13,703 nucleotides of DNA from JABMRP01 sp964444795 (GCA_964444795.1 CAYUIQ010000233.1:1-13703), one strand, 5' to 3'; positions 1 to 6,868 are shown, numbered from the stretch's first letter. Program-made: numbers and translations. The notes: generated by a model from the letters alone, not told the origin.

Positions 1-397
1 CCGCCCCACGATTGGTCAGCGTGACCAGCATCCGATATTGACTCTCCGGATCGGCCGAGCCGAGCGTGGCCCATTGTTCCGGGGAATCCGGCACGGCAGC
101 CGGTTTGACGGCCACCGCCGGTTCGGCTGGGGGCTCCTCCGGCGGATCTTCTGGCTCGGCCGGGTCGGGAGTCTGTCCGGGCTCGTCCGGATTCTCCTCC
201 TTGGGACCATCCTCGGGGTCCACCTTGTCGGCGGGCGGTTTGGCGGCGTCTTTGTCCGCCTCGGCCTTCTCATTCTCGTCCTTCTGGGCCACTTCCTCTT
301 GGTCACCCTCCTCGGGCGCTTGAGGATCGGGCCTTGGAGCAAAAGCGTAGATAATGACAAATGAGAGCAACAGAAACAGGATGAAACGTTTTTCCAT
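1..397 (-). CDS. yidC: Membrane protein insertase YidC, N-terminal part (cut by window edge)
   Basis: YidC inserts proteins into the inner membrane, alone or with Sec. Only the first 132 codons lie here; the reading frame runs open off the left edge. The start is the ATG at 397-395. Residues 1-4 (MEKR) precede one hydrophobic segment (about 5-20), the N-terminal membrane anchor of Gram-negative YidC. Residues 21-93 are a low-complexity linker rich in Pro, Glu, Asp and Lys, with repeated PEPD/PPEEP-like stretches. From about 106 the periplasmic domain begins, with the recognisable stretch YRMLVTLTNRGA at 121-132. The conserved five-helix insertase core is outside the window. The metallophosphoesterase gene lies upstream on the same strand, 275 bases away, so yidC probably has its own promoter. 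No clear Shine-Dalgarno is seen. Identification rests on the N-terminus alone but the motif is characteristic. Confidence 0.85.
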   Translation of the reverse strand, partial: MEKRFILFLLLSFVIIYAFAPRPDPQAPEEGDQEEVAQKDENEKAEADKDAAKPPADKVDPEDGPKEENPDEPGQTPDPAEPEDPPEEPPAEPAVAVKPAAVPDSPEQWATLGSADPESQYRMLVTLTNRGA

Positions 398-672
398 GCC
401 AGAAAACCTCGAGCGGCAAGCCAGTGTGTGCGGGGGGACTCGATCTTGTTACGAGTAAAAGGTCGGTCGCGCGGCCGGTTGAATTCTACTATCTTCCCGT
501 GTGGCCGCACGACGTGCAATGGCAACCGGTTGCGGACATCCGAGCCCGAAAGACGGGCTATAGACACACCCCTCCACAGCGAACCCAATAATGACCACCC
601 GGCGGCAGGAGGGGACAGCCTGAGACTTCTCTCCGCCGACATCAGCCTTGCCCGACGTGGGACCGCGGGGGA
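398..672. other. Intergenic leader between metallophosphoesterase stop and yidC start
   Basis: This gap of 275 bases holds no convincing gene; the open frames across it have no homology that I recognise and no good start signal. Two things are visible. A 6-bp hairpin, AGCCCG-AAAGA-CGGGCT, lies at 543-559. A TAGAAT (complement of 483-488) could be a -10 box for yidC, but no -35 lies at the right distance, so I do not list it as a promoter. Confidence 0.5.
543..559 (-). terminator. Small GC-rich hairpin, possible weak terminator
   Basis: Perfect 6-bp stem AGCCCG/CGGGCT with a 5-base loop, 114 bases downstream of the metallophosphoesterase stop codon. It has no T-run on either strand, so it would be at best a Rho-assisted or attenuating hairpin. 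It could also be chance in GC-rich DNA. Confidence 0.25.
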
Positions 673-1422
673 TTATCGCCCGTCGCGAAGCCGGTCCCCG
701 AGAAAATTGTCCAGGTCGGGAATTCCGTGGATCTTTTCGATCGTCTCTTCCAGCGGGTACTCGACGCGGCGGAACGTGAGCTTCTCATCTTCCAAGACGA
801 CGTAGCACGCCCGCGGATCGCCGTCCCGCGGCTGACCCACCGACCCGACGTTGACCATCACCTTCTCTTCGCCCAACGGAAATTCGTAGTTGAGTTCCTC
901 GGGGGTGTAGAACTCGCAACTGTGGCTGAACACGCCGGGCACGTGGGTGTGTCCCTGGAAGGAATACCGCTCGACCAGGGCGAAGATCTTTTCGAGCTTG
1001 CGCTGATTGTAGATATCCTCGGGAAACACGTATTCATTGAGCGGATTTCTGGCCGATCCGTGGACGAACAGGAGGTTGGTTTCCTGGTGGTTGCGGGGCA
1101 GTTCACCGAGGAAATCCCAGCGTCGCTGGCTTGCCGCGGCGTTGCCGTCCCCACGTTCCAACTGGTCGCGCGTCCAGAAGATGGCTCTTTCGGCTCCGGA
1201 GTTGAAACCTTCCGGATCGAACAGCGCCCCCTGATCGTGATTGCCCAGCAGGCAGACGTCACACTTCATCGCGAAATCGACACACTCGCGAGGATTCGGC
1301 CCGTAGCCGACGATATCCCCGAGGCAATAGATCTCGGCGACGTCCTGCTGACGAATGTCGTCAAGCACGTTGTGAAGAGCTTCCAGATTACTGTGGACGT
1401 CGCTTATCAGAGCCCGTTTCAC
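673..1422 (-). CDS. Calcineurin-like metallophosphoesterase family protein
   Basis: Predicted 249-residue cytoplasmic phosphoesterase with a two-metal centre; the substrate cannot be read from sequence. The full signature set is present: SDVHSN (metal ligands D8, H10), GDIVGYGPNP (D36), GNHD (N61, H62), FVHGS (H121) and GHTHVP (H158, H160), followed by the typical VNVGSVGQPRDGDPRA strand at 190-205. Size and spacing fit the compact COG0639/YfcE-like class, often called diadenosine tetraphosphatase- or phosphodiesterase-like, without proof of either activity. The start chosen is GTG at 1422-1420. It has AGGAG nine bases upstream, and the product then begins MKRALISDVHSN, as family members do. 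An ATG further out at 1470 adds 16 unconserved-looking residues. The gene is divergent from tsaB. Confidence 0.88.
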   Translation of the reverse strand: MKRALISDVHSNLEALHNVLDDIRQQDVAEIYCLGDIVGYGPNPRECVDFAMKCDVCLLGNHDQGALFDPEGFNSGAERAIFWTRDQLERGDGNAAASQRRWDFLGELPRNHQETNLLFVHGSARNPLNEYVFPEDIYNQRKLEKIFALVERYSFQGHTHVPGVFSHSCEFYTPEELNYEFPLGEEKVMVNVGSVGQPRDGDPRACYVVLEDEKLTFRRVEYPLEETIEKIHGIPDLDNFLGDRLRDGR

Positions 1423-1494
1423 GCCCAAATACTCCTGGAGATTTGCGGCGTGATGGCTAAGTTGCCACACACCTCAATACGCGGACCGATCGGA

Positions 1495-1523
1495 TTGCCG
1501 AAAACCAGCACTCAGTGTATTGT
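1495..1523 (+). promoter_or_regulatory. Candidate sigma70-type promoter for tsaB
   Basis: TTGCCG at 1495-1500 (4 of 6 to the -35 consensus), a 17-base spacer and TATTGT at 1518-1523 (4 of 6 to the -10). It would start RNA near 1530, leaving a leader of about 145 bases before the tsaB ATG. It lies in the gap between the divergent metallophosphoesterase and tsaB genes. Planctomycete promoters are poorly defined, so this is tentative. Confidence 0.35.
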
Positions 1524-1675
1524 TCGGGATATGGGCGGTCAAGTGGAGAGGCCCCCTTGCGGGGTGCGACCCGGTGGAGTACGCTCTTTGGCCCGACGCC
1601 CCCGCGCCGAGCGGCGGTCGAGACATCTCACCGAACCCCTAATGCCCCCCCTCTTTTGGATTCCCCGACAGAACC

Positions 1676-2365
1676 ATGGTACGCATTCTGGCGTTGGAAA
1701 CCACCGAACGGATCGGCAGTGTGGCCGCCATGCAGGACGGTAACCTGTTGCAGCAGTTGGCTTTAGACAACAATCTCCGCAGTGCCCAGGCGTTGGCACC
1801 GGCGGTGCGTGCTCTGATGACCTCGTTGGACTGGAAAGCGACCGATGTGCAGTTGGTGGCTGTGGTGCGGGGGCCCGGATCCTTCACGGGCCTGCGCGTC
1901 GGGATCACCACCGCCAAAGCGCTGGCCTATTGCGCCGGCGCGGAAGTTCTGGCGGTTGACACCTTGGAGGCCATTGCTTCGGCGGCTCCGCCACACCTGG
2001 TAAAGCTGGGAGTGGCCGTCGACGCCCAGCGGGGGGAGGTCGTGGCAGGGCTATTCCAACGCGGCCCCAACGGCCACTTCACGACAATCGAAAGGCCGGA
2101 ATTGATCGAGCTGGACCGCTGGTTCGATCGGCTCGACGAGGGAACGGCTGTTAGCGGCCCGATCCTGCACAAATGGGCCGATCGCGTGCCGCCGGGACTG
2201 GCACCCCTGGATCCACAATACTGGTCGCCCACCGCCGCCGCGGTGGCCGGACTGGCCCATCGGCTTTGGACCGACGGCCAGCGCGACGATCTCTGGACCC
2301 TGGCCCCACGATACTCGCGCCGCAGCGCGGCCGAAGAAAAATGGGAGCAGCGTGGGAAGGGGTGA
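1676..2365 (+). CDS. tsaB: tRNA threonylcarbamoyladenosine biosynthesis protein TsaB
   Basis: TsaB is the non-catalytic ASKHA-fold partner of TsaD. With TsaC/TsaE it makes N6-threonylcarbamoyladenosine at position 37 of ANN-reading tRNAs in the cytoplasm. The 229-residue length is normal. Residues 4-10 (ILALETT) form the first ASKHA strand, and RGPGSFTGLRVG at 65-76 followed by TTAKALAY is the hallmark TsaB/YeaZ motif. AVDTLEAIA (93-101) and VAVDAQRGEVVAGLF are also family-typical. The start is ATG at 1676 (MVRILALETT). There is no clear Shine-Dalgarno sequence, which is not unusual in this phylum. The stop lies only 8 bases from the stop of the convergent hemL gene, so the two transcripts must overlap at their 3' ends or share terminator sequence inside each other. 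Confidence 0.93.
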   Translation: MVRILALETTERIGSVAAMQDGNLLQQLALDNNLRSAQALAPAVRALMTSLDWKATDVQLVAVVRGPGSFTGLRVGITTAKALAYCAGAEVLAVDTLEAIASAAPPHLVKLGVAVDAQRGEVVAGLFQRGPNGHFTTIERPELIELDRWFDRLDEGTAVSGPILHKWADRVPPGLAPLDPQYWSPTAAAVAGLAHRLWTDGQRDDLWTLAPRYSRRSAAEEKWEQRGKG

Positions 2366-2373
2366 GTAGTACC

Positions 2374-3660
2374 TTACGCGATCTCGGCCATCACTTCGCC
2401 GGCGGCGGCGATCGTGGCATCGATGTCGGCTTCGGTGTGGGCCGTCGAGAGAAACAGGGCCTCGTATTGACTGCACGGCATGTAGACGCCACGTTCGATC
2501 AGCCCCCAGAAATAACGCCCGTAACGGGCCGTATCGCACTCGGCGGCCGTGTCCCAGTCGGTCACCGGACCGGAGTGGAAGAAGAGGGTCATCATGGCGC
2601 CGACTATTCCGATCGAACACGGGATACCCGCCGCCCGGGCCGCTTCCTCCAGCCCCCCGGCCAAACGAGTCGCCAGTCGCCCCAGGTTCTCGTACGGCGA
2701 GCTGTCGCGAAGGATCTCCAACGTGGCGATCCCCGCGGCGGTGGCCAACGGATTGCCGCTGAGCGTACCGGCCTGAAACACCTCTCCGGCGGGCAACATC
2801 CGGTCCAGGATGTCGGCCCGGCCGCCGTACGCTCCCACGGGCAGCCCTCCGCCGACGACCTTGCCCAGCGTGGTTAGGTCCGGGAGAATGTCGAATATCT
2901 CCTGTGCGCCGCCGTAAGCCACGCGGAACCCGCTCATCACTTCGTCGAAGATCAACAGCGCGCCGTGCTTCTCGGTCAACTCGCGCAATGCGGTGCGAAA
3001 GCCGGGCGACGCCTTGACGCAGCCCATGTTGCCGGCCACCGGTTCGACGATCGCGCAGGCGATACGGTCGCCATGCTCGGCAAACGCCCGATGCAGGGCA
3101 TCGGTGTCGTTGTACTTCAGCACCAGCGTGTCTTGGGCCGTGCCGGGCGTCACGCCGGGGGAATTGGGCACGCCCAACGTGGCCGCCGCGCTACCCGCGG
3201 CCACCAGCAGGCTATCGACGTGCCCGTGGTAGTTGCCGGCGAATTTCACGACCACGTCGCGGCCGGTGAACCCGCGCGCCAGGCGGACGGCGCTCATCGT
3301 GGCTTCGGTGCCCGAGCTAACCAGGCGGACTTTCTCGATCGACGGCACGGCATCGATAATCAGATCGGCCAACACGTTTTCCGCCTCGGTCGGCGCGCCG
3401 AAGCTCGTTCCGCGGCGGATCGTTTTCTCCAGCGCCGCGACGACCCTCCGGTGGCAATGTCCGAGAATCAGCGGCCCCCACGAGAGCACGTAATCGAGGT
3501 ATCGATTCCCGTCGAGATCGAACAGCCAGGCTCCCTCGCCCCGCTCGAAAAAGAGCGGCAGTCCGCCCACGCCGCCGAATGCCCTGGCCGGACTGTTCAC
3601 GCCACCGGGCATGCGCTGCAAGGCACGGGCAAATGCGGCTTCACTCTTCTGTCGCGACAC
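2374..3660 (-). CDS. hemL: Glutamate-1-semialdehyde 2,1-aminomutase
   Basis: HemL converts glutamate-1-semialdehyde to 5-aminolevulinate, the last step of the C5 route to haem and other tetrapyrroles. It is a cytoplasmic, PLP-dependent class III aminotransferase-fold enzyme. With the start used here it has 428 residues, the usual length. Visible motifs are MPGGVNSPARAFGGVGG (17-33), SSGTEATMSAVRLARG (115-130), GNYHGHVDSLL (142-152), LIFDEVMSGFRV (236-247) and TLGKVVGGGLPVGAYGG (264-280), where K267 is the expected PLP lysine. I prefer the GTG at 3660-3658 because AAGGAG sits six bases before it and the protein then begins MSRQKSEAAF, as family members do. An in-frame ATG at 3675 would add MKEPV but has no ribosome site and lies 3 bases from a large hairpin. 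Upstream on the same strand is the lipoprotein gene, 221 bases away. Confidence 0.95.
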   Translation of the reverse strand: MSRQKSEAAFARALQRMPGGVNSPARAFGGVGGLPLFFERGEGAWLFDLDGNRYLDYVLSWGPLILGHCHRRVVAALEKTIRRGTSFGAPTEAENVLADLIIDAVPSIEKVRLVSSGTEATMSAVRLARGFTGRDVVVKFAGNYHGHVDSLLVAAGSAAATLGVPNSPGVTPGTAQDTLVLKYNDTDALHRAFAEHGDRIACAIVEPVAGNMGCVKASPGFRTALRELTEKHGALLIFDEVMSGFRVAYGGAQEIFDILPDLTTLGKVVGGGLPVGAYGGRADILDRMLPAGEVFQAGTLSGNPLATAAGIATLEILRDSSPYENLGRLATRLAGGLEEAARAAGIPCSIGIVGAMMTLFFHSGPVTDWDTAAECDTARYGRYFWGLIERGVYMPCSQYEALFLSTAHTEADIDATIAAAGEVMAEIA

Positions 3661-3678
3661 GACGGGCTCCTTCATGAT

Positions 3679-3764
3679 CGTTTAACGCCCAGCCGAAGGC
3701 GCCGGCTGTTCGTGACGGTGGTTACACTCCACATAAGCCGGCGCCTTCGGCTGGGCGTTAAACG
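3679..3764. repeat. Perfect 29-bp inverted repeat in the hemL leader
   Basis: Left arm 3679-3707 and right arm 3736-3764 are exact reverse complements over 29 bases, separated by a 28-base loop. The arm contains the core GCCGAAGGCGCCGGC, itself nearly palindromic around GGCGCC. It lies between the lipoprotein stop and the hemL start on the same strand. Its near edge is 18 bases from the GTG start of hemL and leaves the AAGGAG ribosome site unpaired. No transposase gene or target duplication is seen. It is probably a dispersed intergenic element that folds as a strong hairpin in either transcript. Confidence 0.85.
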
Positions 3765-3802
3765 AGCGTGCTCGGCCCTTCTTCCTTAGATGGGAAAACT
3801 TC

Positions 3803-3842
3803 GTGGCCGGCATGCGCGCGGTCTTGCGCGATTTTCGGCCAC
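3803..3842 (-). terminator. Candidate terminator of the DUF1559-lipoprotein operon
   Basis: On the minus strand, 39 bases after the lipoprotein stop, a hairpin has an outer 7-bp stem (GTGGCCG/CGGCCAC, 3803-3809 with 3836-3842) and an inner 5-bp stem (3815-3819 with 3826-3830). GAAGTTTTCCC follows. The T-run is only four bases, so termination efficiency is doubtful, but position and GC-rich stem fit. Confidence 0.4.
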
Positions 3843-3881
3843 CTTGATTCTTCCCGGCCATGAGATCGTACCTGGGCAGGA

Positions 3882-4337
3882 TCAGTCGGCGGTCAACTTG
3901 AGTTCCAGCGGCTCCATACCCGACTTCACTTCCGCGGTCAATCCGGAAGTTTTCGGGTCGCCGTATTTCTCCGGCACGAGGTATTCTTTCTTGATTCCGC
4001 CGGGCTCGACTTCGCCGGAGAGTCCGTCGGCATCGGCCTTGACGCCCGAGACTTTCACCAGCGAAACGGTCACCTTGTACTTGCCGGGCATGGCGCCGTC
4101 GCCCGCCTCGAATGTTTTCAAGAGGAACTTACCCTCGTGGTCGGTCTGTCCGCTGGCCGGTTTCCCCTGGCCGTCGGGAATCAGCATGACCGCCGCGCCG
4201 TCGACCGGTTTACCCCCGAGCGTAACGGTTCCCTCGACGGACACCGTGTTCGGGCGTCCCGACCCGCAACCGGCGATCGCGGCCAGAGACACAACGGCGA
4301 GAAGACGAAGCGCGAAACTGGTAAAGTGTGTGTGCAT
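3882..4337 (-). CDS. Small lipoprotein with carboxypeptidase regulatory-like domain
   Basis: The predicted product is a 151-residue lipoprotein of unknown function. Residues 1-24 form a lipoprotein signal: a basic/hydrophobic start and the lipobox IAGC with the lipidated cysteine at C24. The rest has the pattern of a transthyretin/carboxypeptidase-regulatory-like beta sandwich: VSVEGTVTLGGKPVDGAAVMLIPDG (about 32-56), then a GKF...PGKYKVTVSLVKV core. Proteins of this build are very common in planctomycetes next to DUF1559 genes. The ATG at 4337 is 8 bases after the DUF1559 stop. TTAGGAC, a weak ribosome site, overlaps that stop, suggesting coupled translation. Role and partner are unknown; it may sit at the cell surface with the pseudopilin-like neighbour. 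The start is secure because of the signal peptide. Confidence 0.85.
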   Translation of the reverse strand: MHTHFTSFALRLLAVVSLAAIAGCGSGRPNTVSVEGTVTLGGKPVDGAAVMLIPDGQGKPASGQTDHEGKFLLKTFEAGDGAMPGKYKVTVSLVKVSGVKADADGLSGEVEPGGIKKEYLVPEKYGDPKTSGLTAEVKSGMEPLELKLTAD

Positions 4338-4345
4338 GACGAGTC

Positions 4346-5272
4346 CTAATTGGGAATGTTGGCAATTTCACCGTCGGCTTTGCCGCCCAGGTATTGATAG
4401 GTCCAGTGGTCGATCGACTCGGTGAGAAAATGGACCGACCCGTCGCCAAAGAGGAATTGGGCGCCGCCGGCGTGCAACGACTTGAAGCCCAGTTCGGTGT
4501 TCCAGTTGGCCGTTCGCTGACACCCGGGATCCGACGTGTTGGAACTACACGAATCGTAATTGATGGGGATCAGCGTGGAGACCAAGCCGTTGCCGTTGTT
4601 CGATCGTGCCCAGCCCTGCTGAATATGGGCCGAGCAGTCGCGGCGGACTTCGCCGAAATAGATCGTGTTGGACACACCGTCGCGGCAATCGCGGATCGCG
4701 GTGCTCACGCCCATGCGGCAGAACGGACCGGCGTAATCGTTCCGATTACCGTAGGGAGCCAGACCGTAATTGTTCCAACTTTGCCATTCCGGGCAGGGAC
4801 AATAGGGGCTGTCGATATGCCGCGTGGGTCCCTTGGAAGCGGCGTAGTTGTGAATCGCCCGGCCGTTGAGCAACTCGCTATTGTTGTCGCTGGGACACAC
4901 GTACGTACTGACGATGTTCCCCCCGATGAGTTTCGAGCTGTTGCCCATGGTCTGGCCGTCGACCTGAACGTTGAAATCGAACTCGTCGTAAAGGGCCTTC
5001 TGCTCGATGTGGGGCAGCAGGCGGATGAGGATCGAGCCCCGCCAGTTTGCGTAAGCTCCGCCCCAAAACGATCCCGGGGCGAACTTCTGGTACACGTCGT
5101 GGTAGGCCAGCATGCCGAGGCCGATCTGCTTCAGGTTGTTGCTGCATTGAGCCCGGCGGGCCGCGGCCCGAACGCTCTGCACGGCCGGCAGCAGCAATCC
5201 GATGAGAATGCCGATAATGGCGATCACCACGAGCAGTTCGACGAGGGTGAACCCTGAATTGCGCCGGCACAT
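4346..5272 (-). CDS. DUF1559 protein with type IV prepilin-like N-terminus
   Basis: The predicted product is a 308-residue planctomycete pseudopilin-like protein. The N-terminus has the prepilin peptidase signal: short basic leader MCRRNSG, cleavage after G7, then FTLVELLVVIAIIGILIG (8-25) with the usual Glu five residues into the mature protein. The hydrophobic helix is followed by LLPAVQSVRAAARRAQCSNNLKQIGL and AYHDVYQKFAPG, the DUF1559 (SBP_bac_10-like) signature. The C-terminus AGGAQFLFGDGSVHFLTESID and DHWTYQYLGGKADGE is also characteristic. The start used is ATG 5272-5270, preceded by GGAGG eight bases upstream; a more distal ATG at 5311 would spoil the short leader. Function in the phylum is unproven; a type II secretion/pilus-like or envelope structural role is inferred. 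First gene of an operon with the lipoprotein gene. Confidence 0.93.
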   Translation of the reverse strand: MCRRNSGFTLVELLVVIAIIGILIGLLLPAVQSVRAAARRAQCSNNLKQIGLGMLAYHDVYQKFAPGSFWGGAYANWRGSILIRLLPHIEQKALYDEFDFNVQVDGQTMGNSSKLIGGNIVSTYVCPSDNNSELLNGRAIHNYAASKGPTRHIDSPYCPCPEWQSWNNYGLAPYGNRNDYAGPFCRMGVSTAIRDCRDGVSNTIYFGEVRRDCSAHIQQGWARSNNGNGLVSTLIPINYDSCSSNTSDPGCQRTANWNTELGFKSLHAGGAQFLFGDGSVHFLTESIDHWTYQYLGGKADGEIANIPN

Positions 5273-5362
5273 ATCATCCCCCTCCGAAGAATGGGTAAAA
5301 GAGCTTCGCATCGGTCGGGCAGCCCCTGTGAACCGTGGCTGTCAACTCCGATCTTCCACCTC

Positions 5363-5391
5363 ATCATACCCTTTTCTTCGGTCGGCGACAA
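5363..5391 (-). promoter_or_regulatory. Candidate sigma70-type promoter for the DUF1559 operon
   Basis: On the minus strand: TTGTCG (complement of 5386-5391, 4 of 6), a 17-base spacer, and TATGAT (complement of 5363-5368, 5 of 6). RNA would begin near 5355, giving a leader of about 83 bases. This is one of the best consensus matches in the window. Confidence 0.5.
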
Positions 5392-5502
5392 TTTCTCCGG
5401 CCTTTACTGGCGAAAAAGGGCTCATTCCCAAAGTGCGTACCTGGCTCTTCCGGTTTCAGGTGCGGAACCCGAGAGAAACGGCGTCCCACCGGCGCGGGCG
5501 TG

Positions 5503-5531
5503 TTGTCCGATATCGCCAGCCATGCTACGCT
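5503..5531 (+). promoter_or_regulatory. Candidate extended -10 promoter for the SUMF1-domain gene
   Basis: TTGTCC at 5503-5508 (4 of 6), a 17-base spacer ending in TGC, and TACGCT at 5526-5531. The TG one base before the -10 makes it an extended -10 site. RNA would start near 5538. The leader would hold a 5-bp hairpin (ACCCC/GGGGT, 5544-5559) and then GGAGG seven bases before the ATG. Confidence 0.42.
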
Positions 5532-5587
5532 CATCGTGGATCGACCCCACTGCCGGGGTTATGAATCACCTTAACGGAGGACGTGGC

Positions 5588-6577
5588 ATGAGAAACTGCG
5601 TGATTTGGAGTGTGATGCTCCTGGTGATGGCGGGGACCGCTTTGGGCGAGGCGAAAGAGCCGCCGAAGGAACTTGCGGTGGATCTGGGCAAGGGCGTGAA
5701 GATGGAGATGGTCCTGATTCCCGCGGGCGAGTTCAAGATGGGCAGCGGTGAGTCAGCGGAGGACACGGCTGCGTTCTTCAACAAGATCCGCGGCGAGAAT
5801 CTTCTCGGAGCAAACCTCTTCAAGGACGAGCATCCGCAGCACCGCGTGCGGATCACCAGGCCGTTTTACCTGGGCACGTACCATGTCACGCGGGGCCAGT
5901 TTCGGCAGTTCGTCGAGGATTCGGGGTACAAGACGGATTCGGAGAAGGGAGAAAGGCCGGGGGCCCATGGCTGGAACCCTGATACGAAGAAACTCGGCTT
6001 CAGCGAGGAGTATTCCTGGCGGAACGCGGGTTTCGAGCAGACCGACGAGCACCCGGTGGTGAACGTGAGTTGGAACGATGCCGTGGCCTTCTGCCAGTGG
6101 CTCAGCCGCACTGAGGGCAAGACCTACCGACTGCCAACCGAGGCCGAGTGGGAATACGCTTGTCGAGCCGGAACGACAACGCGGTACTACAGCGGCGACG
6201 ACCCCGAGAAGTTGGCAAAGGTCGGCAACGTGGCCGACGCCACGGGCAGCGTGCGGTTCCCGGATTGGAAATTCACGATCAAAGCCAGCGACGGCCATGT
6301 GTTCACGGCTCCGGCTGGGAAGTTCAAGCCCAATGCCTTCGGGTTGTACGACATGCATGGAAATGTCTGGCAATGGTGCGCGGATTGGCATGGTTTGGAG
6401 TACTACGCCAAATCTCTCGCAAACGATCCAGCCGGCCCAGACTCCAGCGTCGCCCGTGTCCTTCGGGGCGGTTCCTGGCTCGGCAGGCTGGACTTTGTCC
6501 GTTCCGCTGGTCGCGGCGGCCTCGCGCCGGACAGCCGGAACTGTAGTGCGGGCTTCCGCGTCGCTAGGACTCCGTAA
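5588..6577 (+). CDS. Secreted SUMF1/formylglycine-generating-enzyme-fold protein, FGE cysteines absent
   Basis: The predicted product has 329 residues: a signal peptide (1 to about 20, ending TALG), then a SUMF1 (FGE-sulfatase, C-type-lectin-like) domain from about 36 to the end. Landmarks are MVLIPAGEFKMGS (41-53), HRVRITRPFYLGTYHVTRGQF (85-105), HPVVNVSWNDAVAFCQWLS (155-173), YRLPTEAEWEYACRAG (180-195), NAFGLYDMHGNVWQWCADW (249-267), VLRGGSW (291-297) and GFRVARTP (322-329). True FGE has a reactive Cys pair after RGGS; here the segment 298-321 has only C319, so sulfatase activation is unlikely. The start at 5588 has GGAGG seven bases upstream; the open frame further out is non-coding leader. 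Residues 298-321 look like a hypervariable lectin face (see findings). Role unknown; binding or a modified catalytic role are both possible. Confidence 0.9.
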   Translation: MRNCVIWSVMLLVMAGTALGEAKEPPKELAVDLGKGVKMEMVLIPAGEFKMGSGESAEDTAAFFNKIRGENLLGANLFKDEHPQHRVRITRPFYLGTYHVTRGQFRQFVEDSGYKTDSEKGERPGAHGWNPDTKKLGFSEEYSWRNAGFEQTDEHPVVNVSWNDAVAFCQWLSRTEGKTYRLPTEAEWEYACRAGTTTRYYSGDDPEKLAKVGNVADATGSVRFPDWKFTIKASDGHVFTAPAGKFKPNAFGLYDMHGNVWQWCADWHGLEYYAKSLANDPAGPDSSVARVLRGGSWLGRLDFVRSAGRGGLAPDSRNCSAGFRVARTP

Positions 6578-6768
6578 TGCTATGGCATCTTGCTGTACTA
6601 CCCTCTGCGGTTTAGCCCGTTTTCCTTTTACCCCGTCGCGTAGCGGCGCGCGAGTCCCGGTGGACAAGTGAGGTGAGCGGGCGTAGCCGGTGCGCCGCCC
6701 TCCCTCGCCAGGGCTTCAGGAAACAGTAGAATGGGAGGGGCTAAGGGCAATGCATTTCGTGATTCACT

Positions 6769-6833
6769 GTTAGCCTGCGACCGGATTGTGCGGCGGATTC
6801 CCCGGTTTTCCGGTCGCAGGCAACCGGGCTAAC
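6769..6833. repeat. Interrupted inverted repeat with 8-base asymmetry
   Basis: Left arm 6769-6785 (GTTAGCCTGCGACCGGA) pairs fully with the right arm 6809-6833, which carries 8 extra bases between its two halves. Seventeen base pairs form around a 23-base loop with an 8-base bulge. The right arm, read in reverse complement, is GTTAGCC + 8 bases + TGCGACCGGA. Confidence 0.7.
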
Positions 6834-6868
6834 GCGGATTTCCGCGAGACACGAACGGGCAAAACAGG

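Noticed and set aside
16..642. A 208-codon minus-strand frame over yidC
   Set aside because: It is a different frame from the YidC N-terminus, arginine/proline-rich, with no recognisable product; the yidC frame is open through the window edge.
1423..1470. ATG at 1470 as the metallophosphoesterase start
   Set aside because: The extension contains the ribosome site of the GTG start and adds residues not expected before the first beta strand.
5273..5311. ATG at 5311 as the DUF1559 start
   Set aside because: It would lengthen the short prepilin leader to 20 residues and include the GGAGG site of the inner ATG.
5291..5587. Longer start for the SUMF1-domain gene
   Set aside because: It would remove the signal peptide from the N-terminus, and it crosses two promoter candidates; ATG 5588 has a strong ribosome site.
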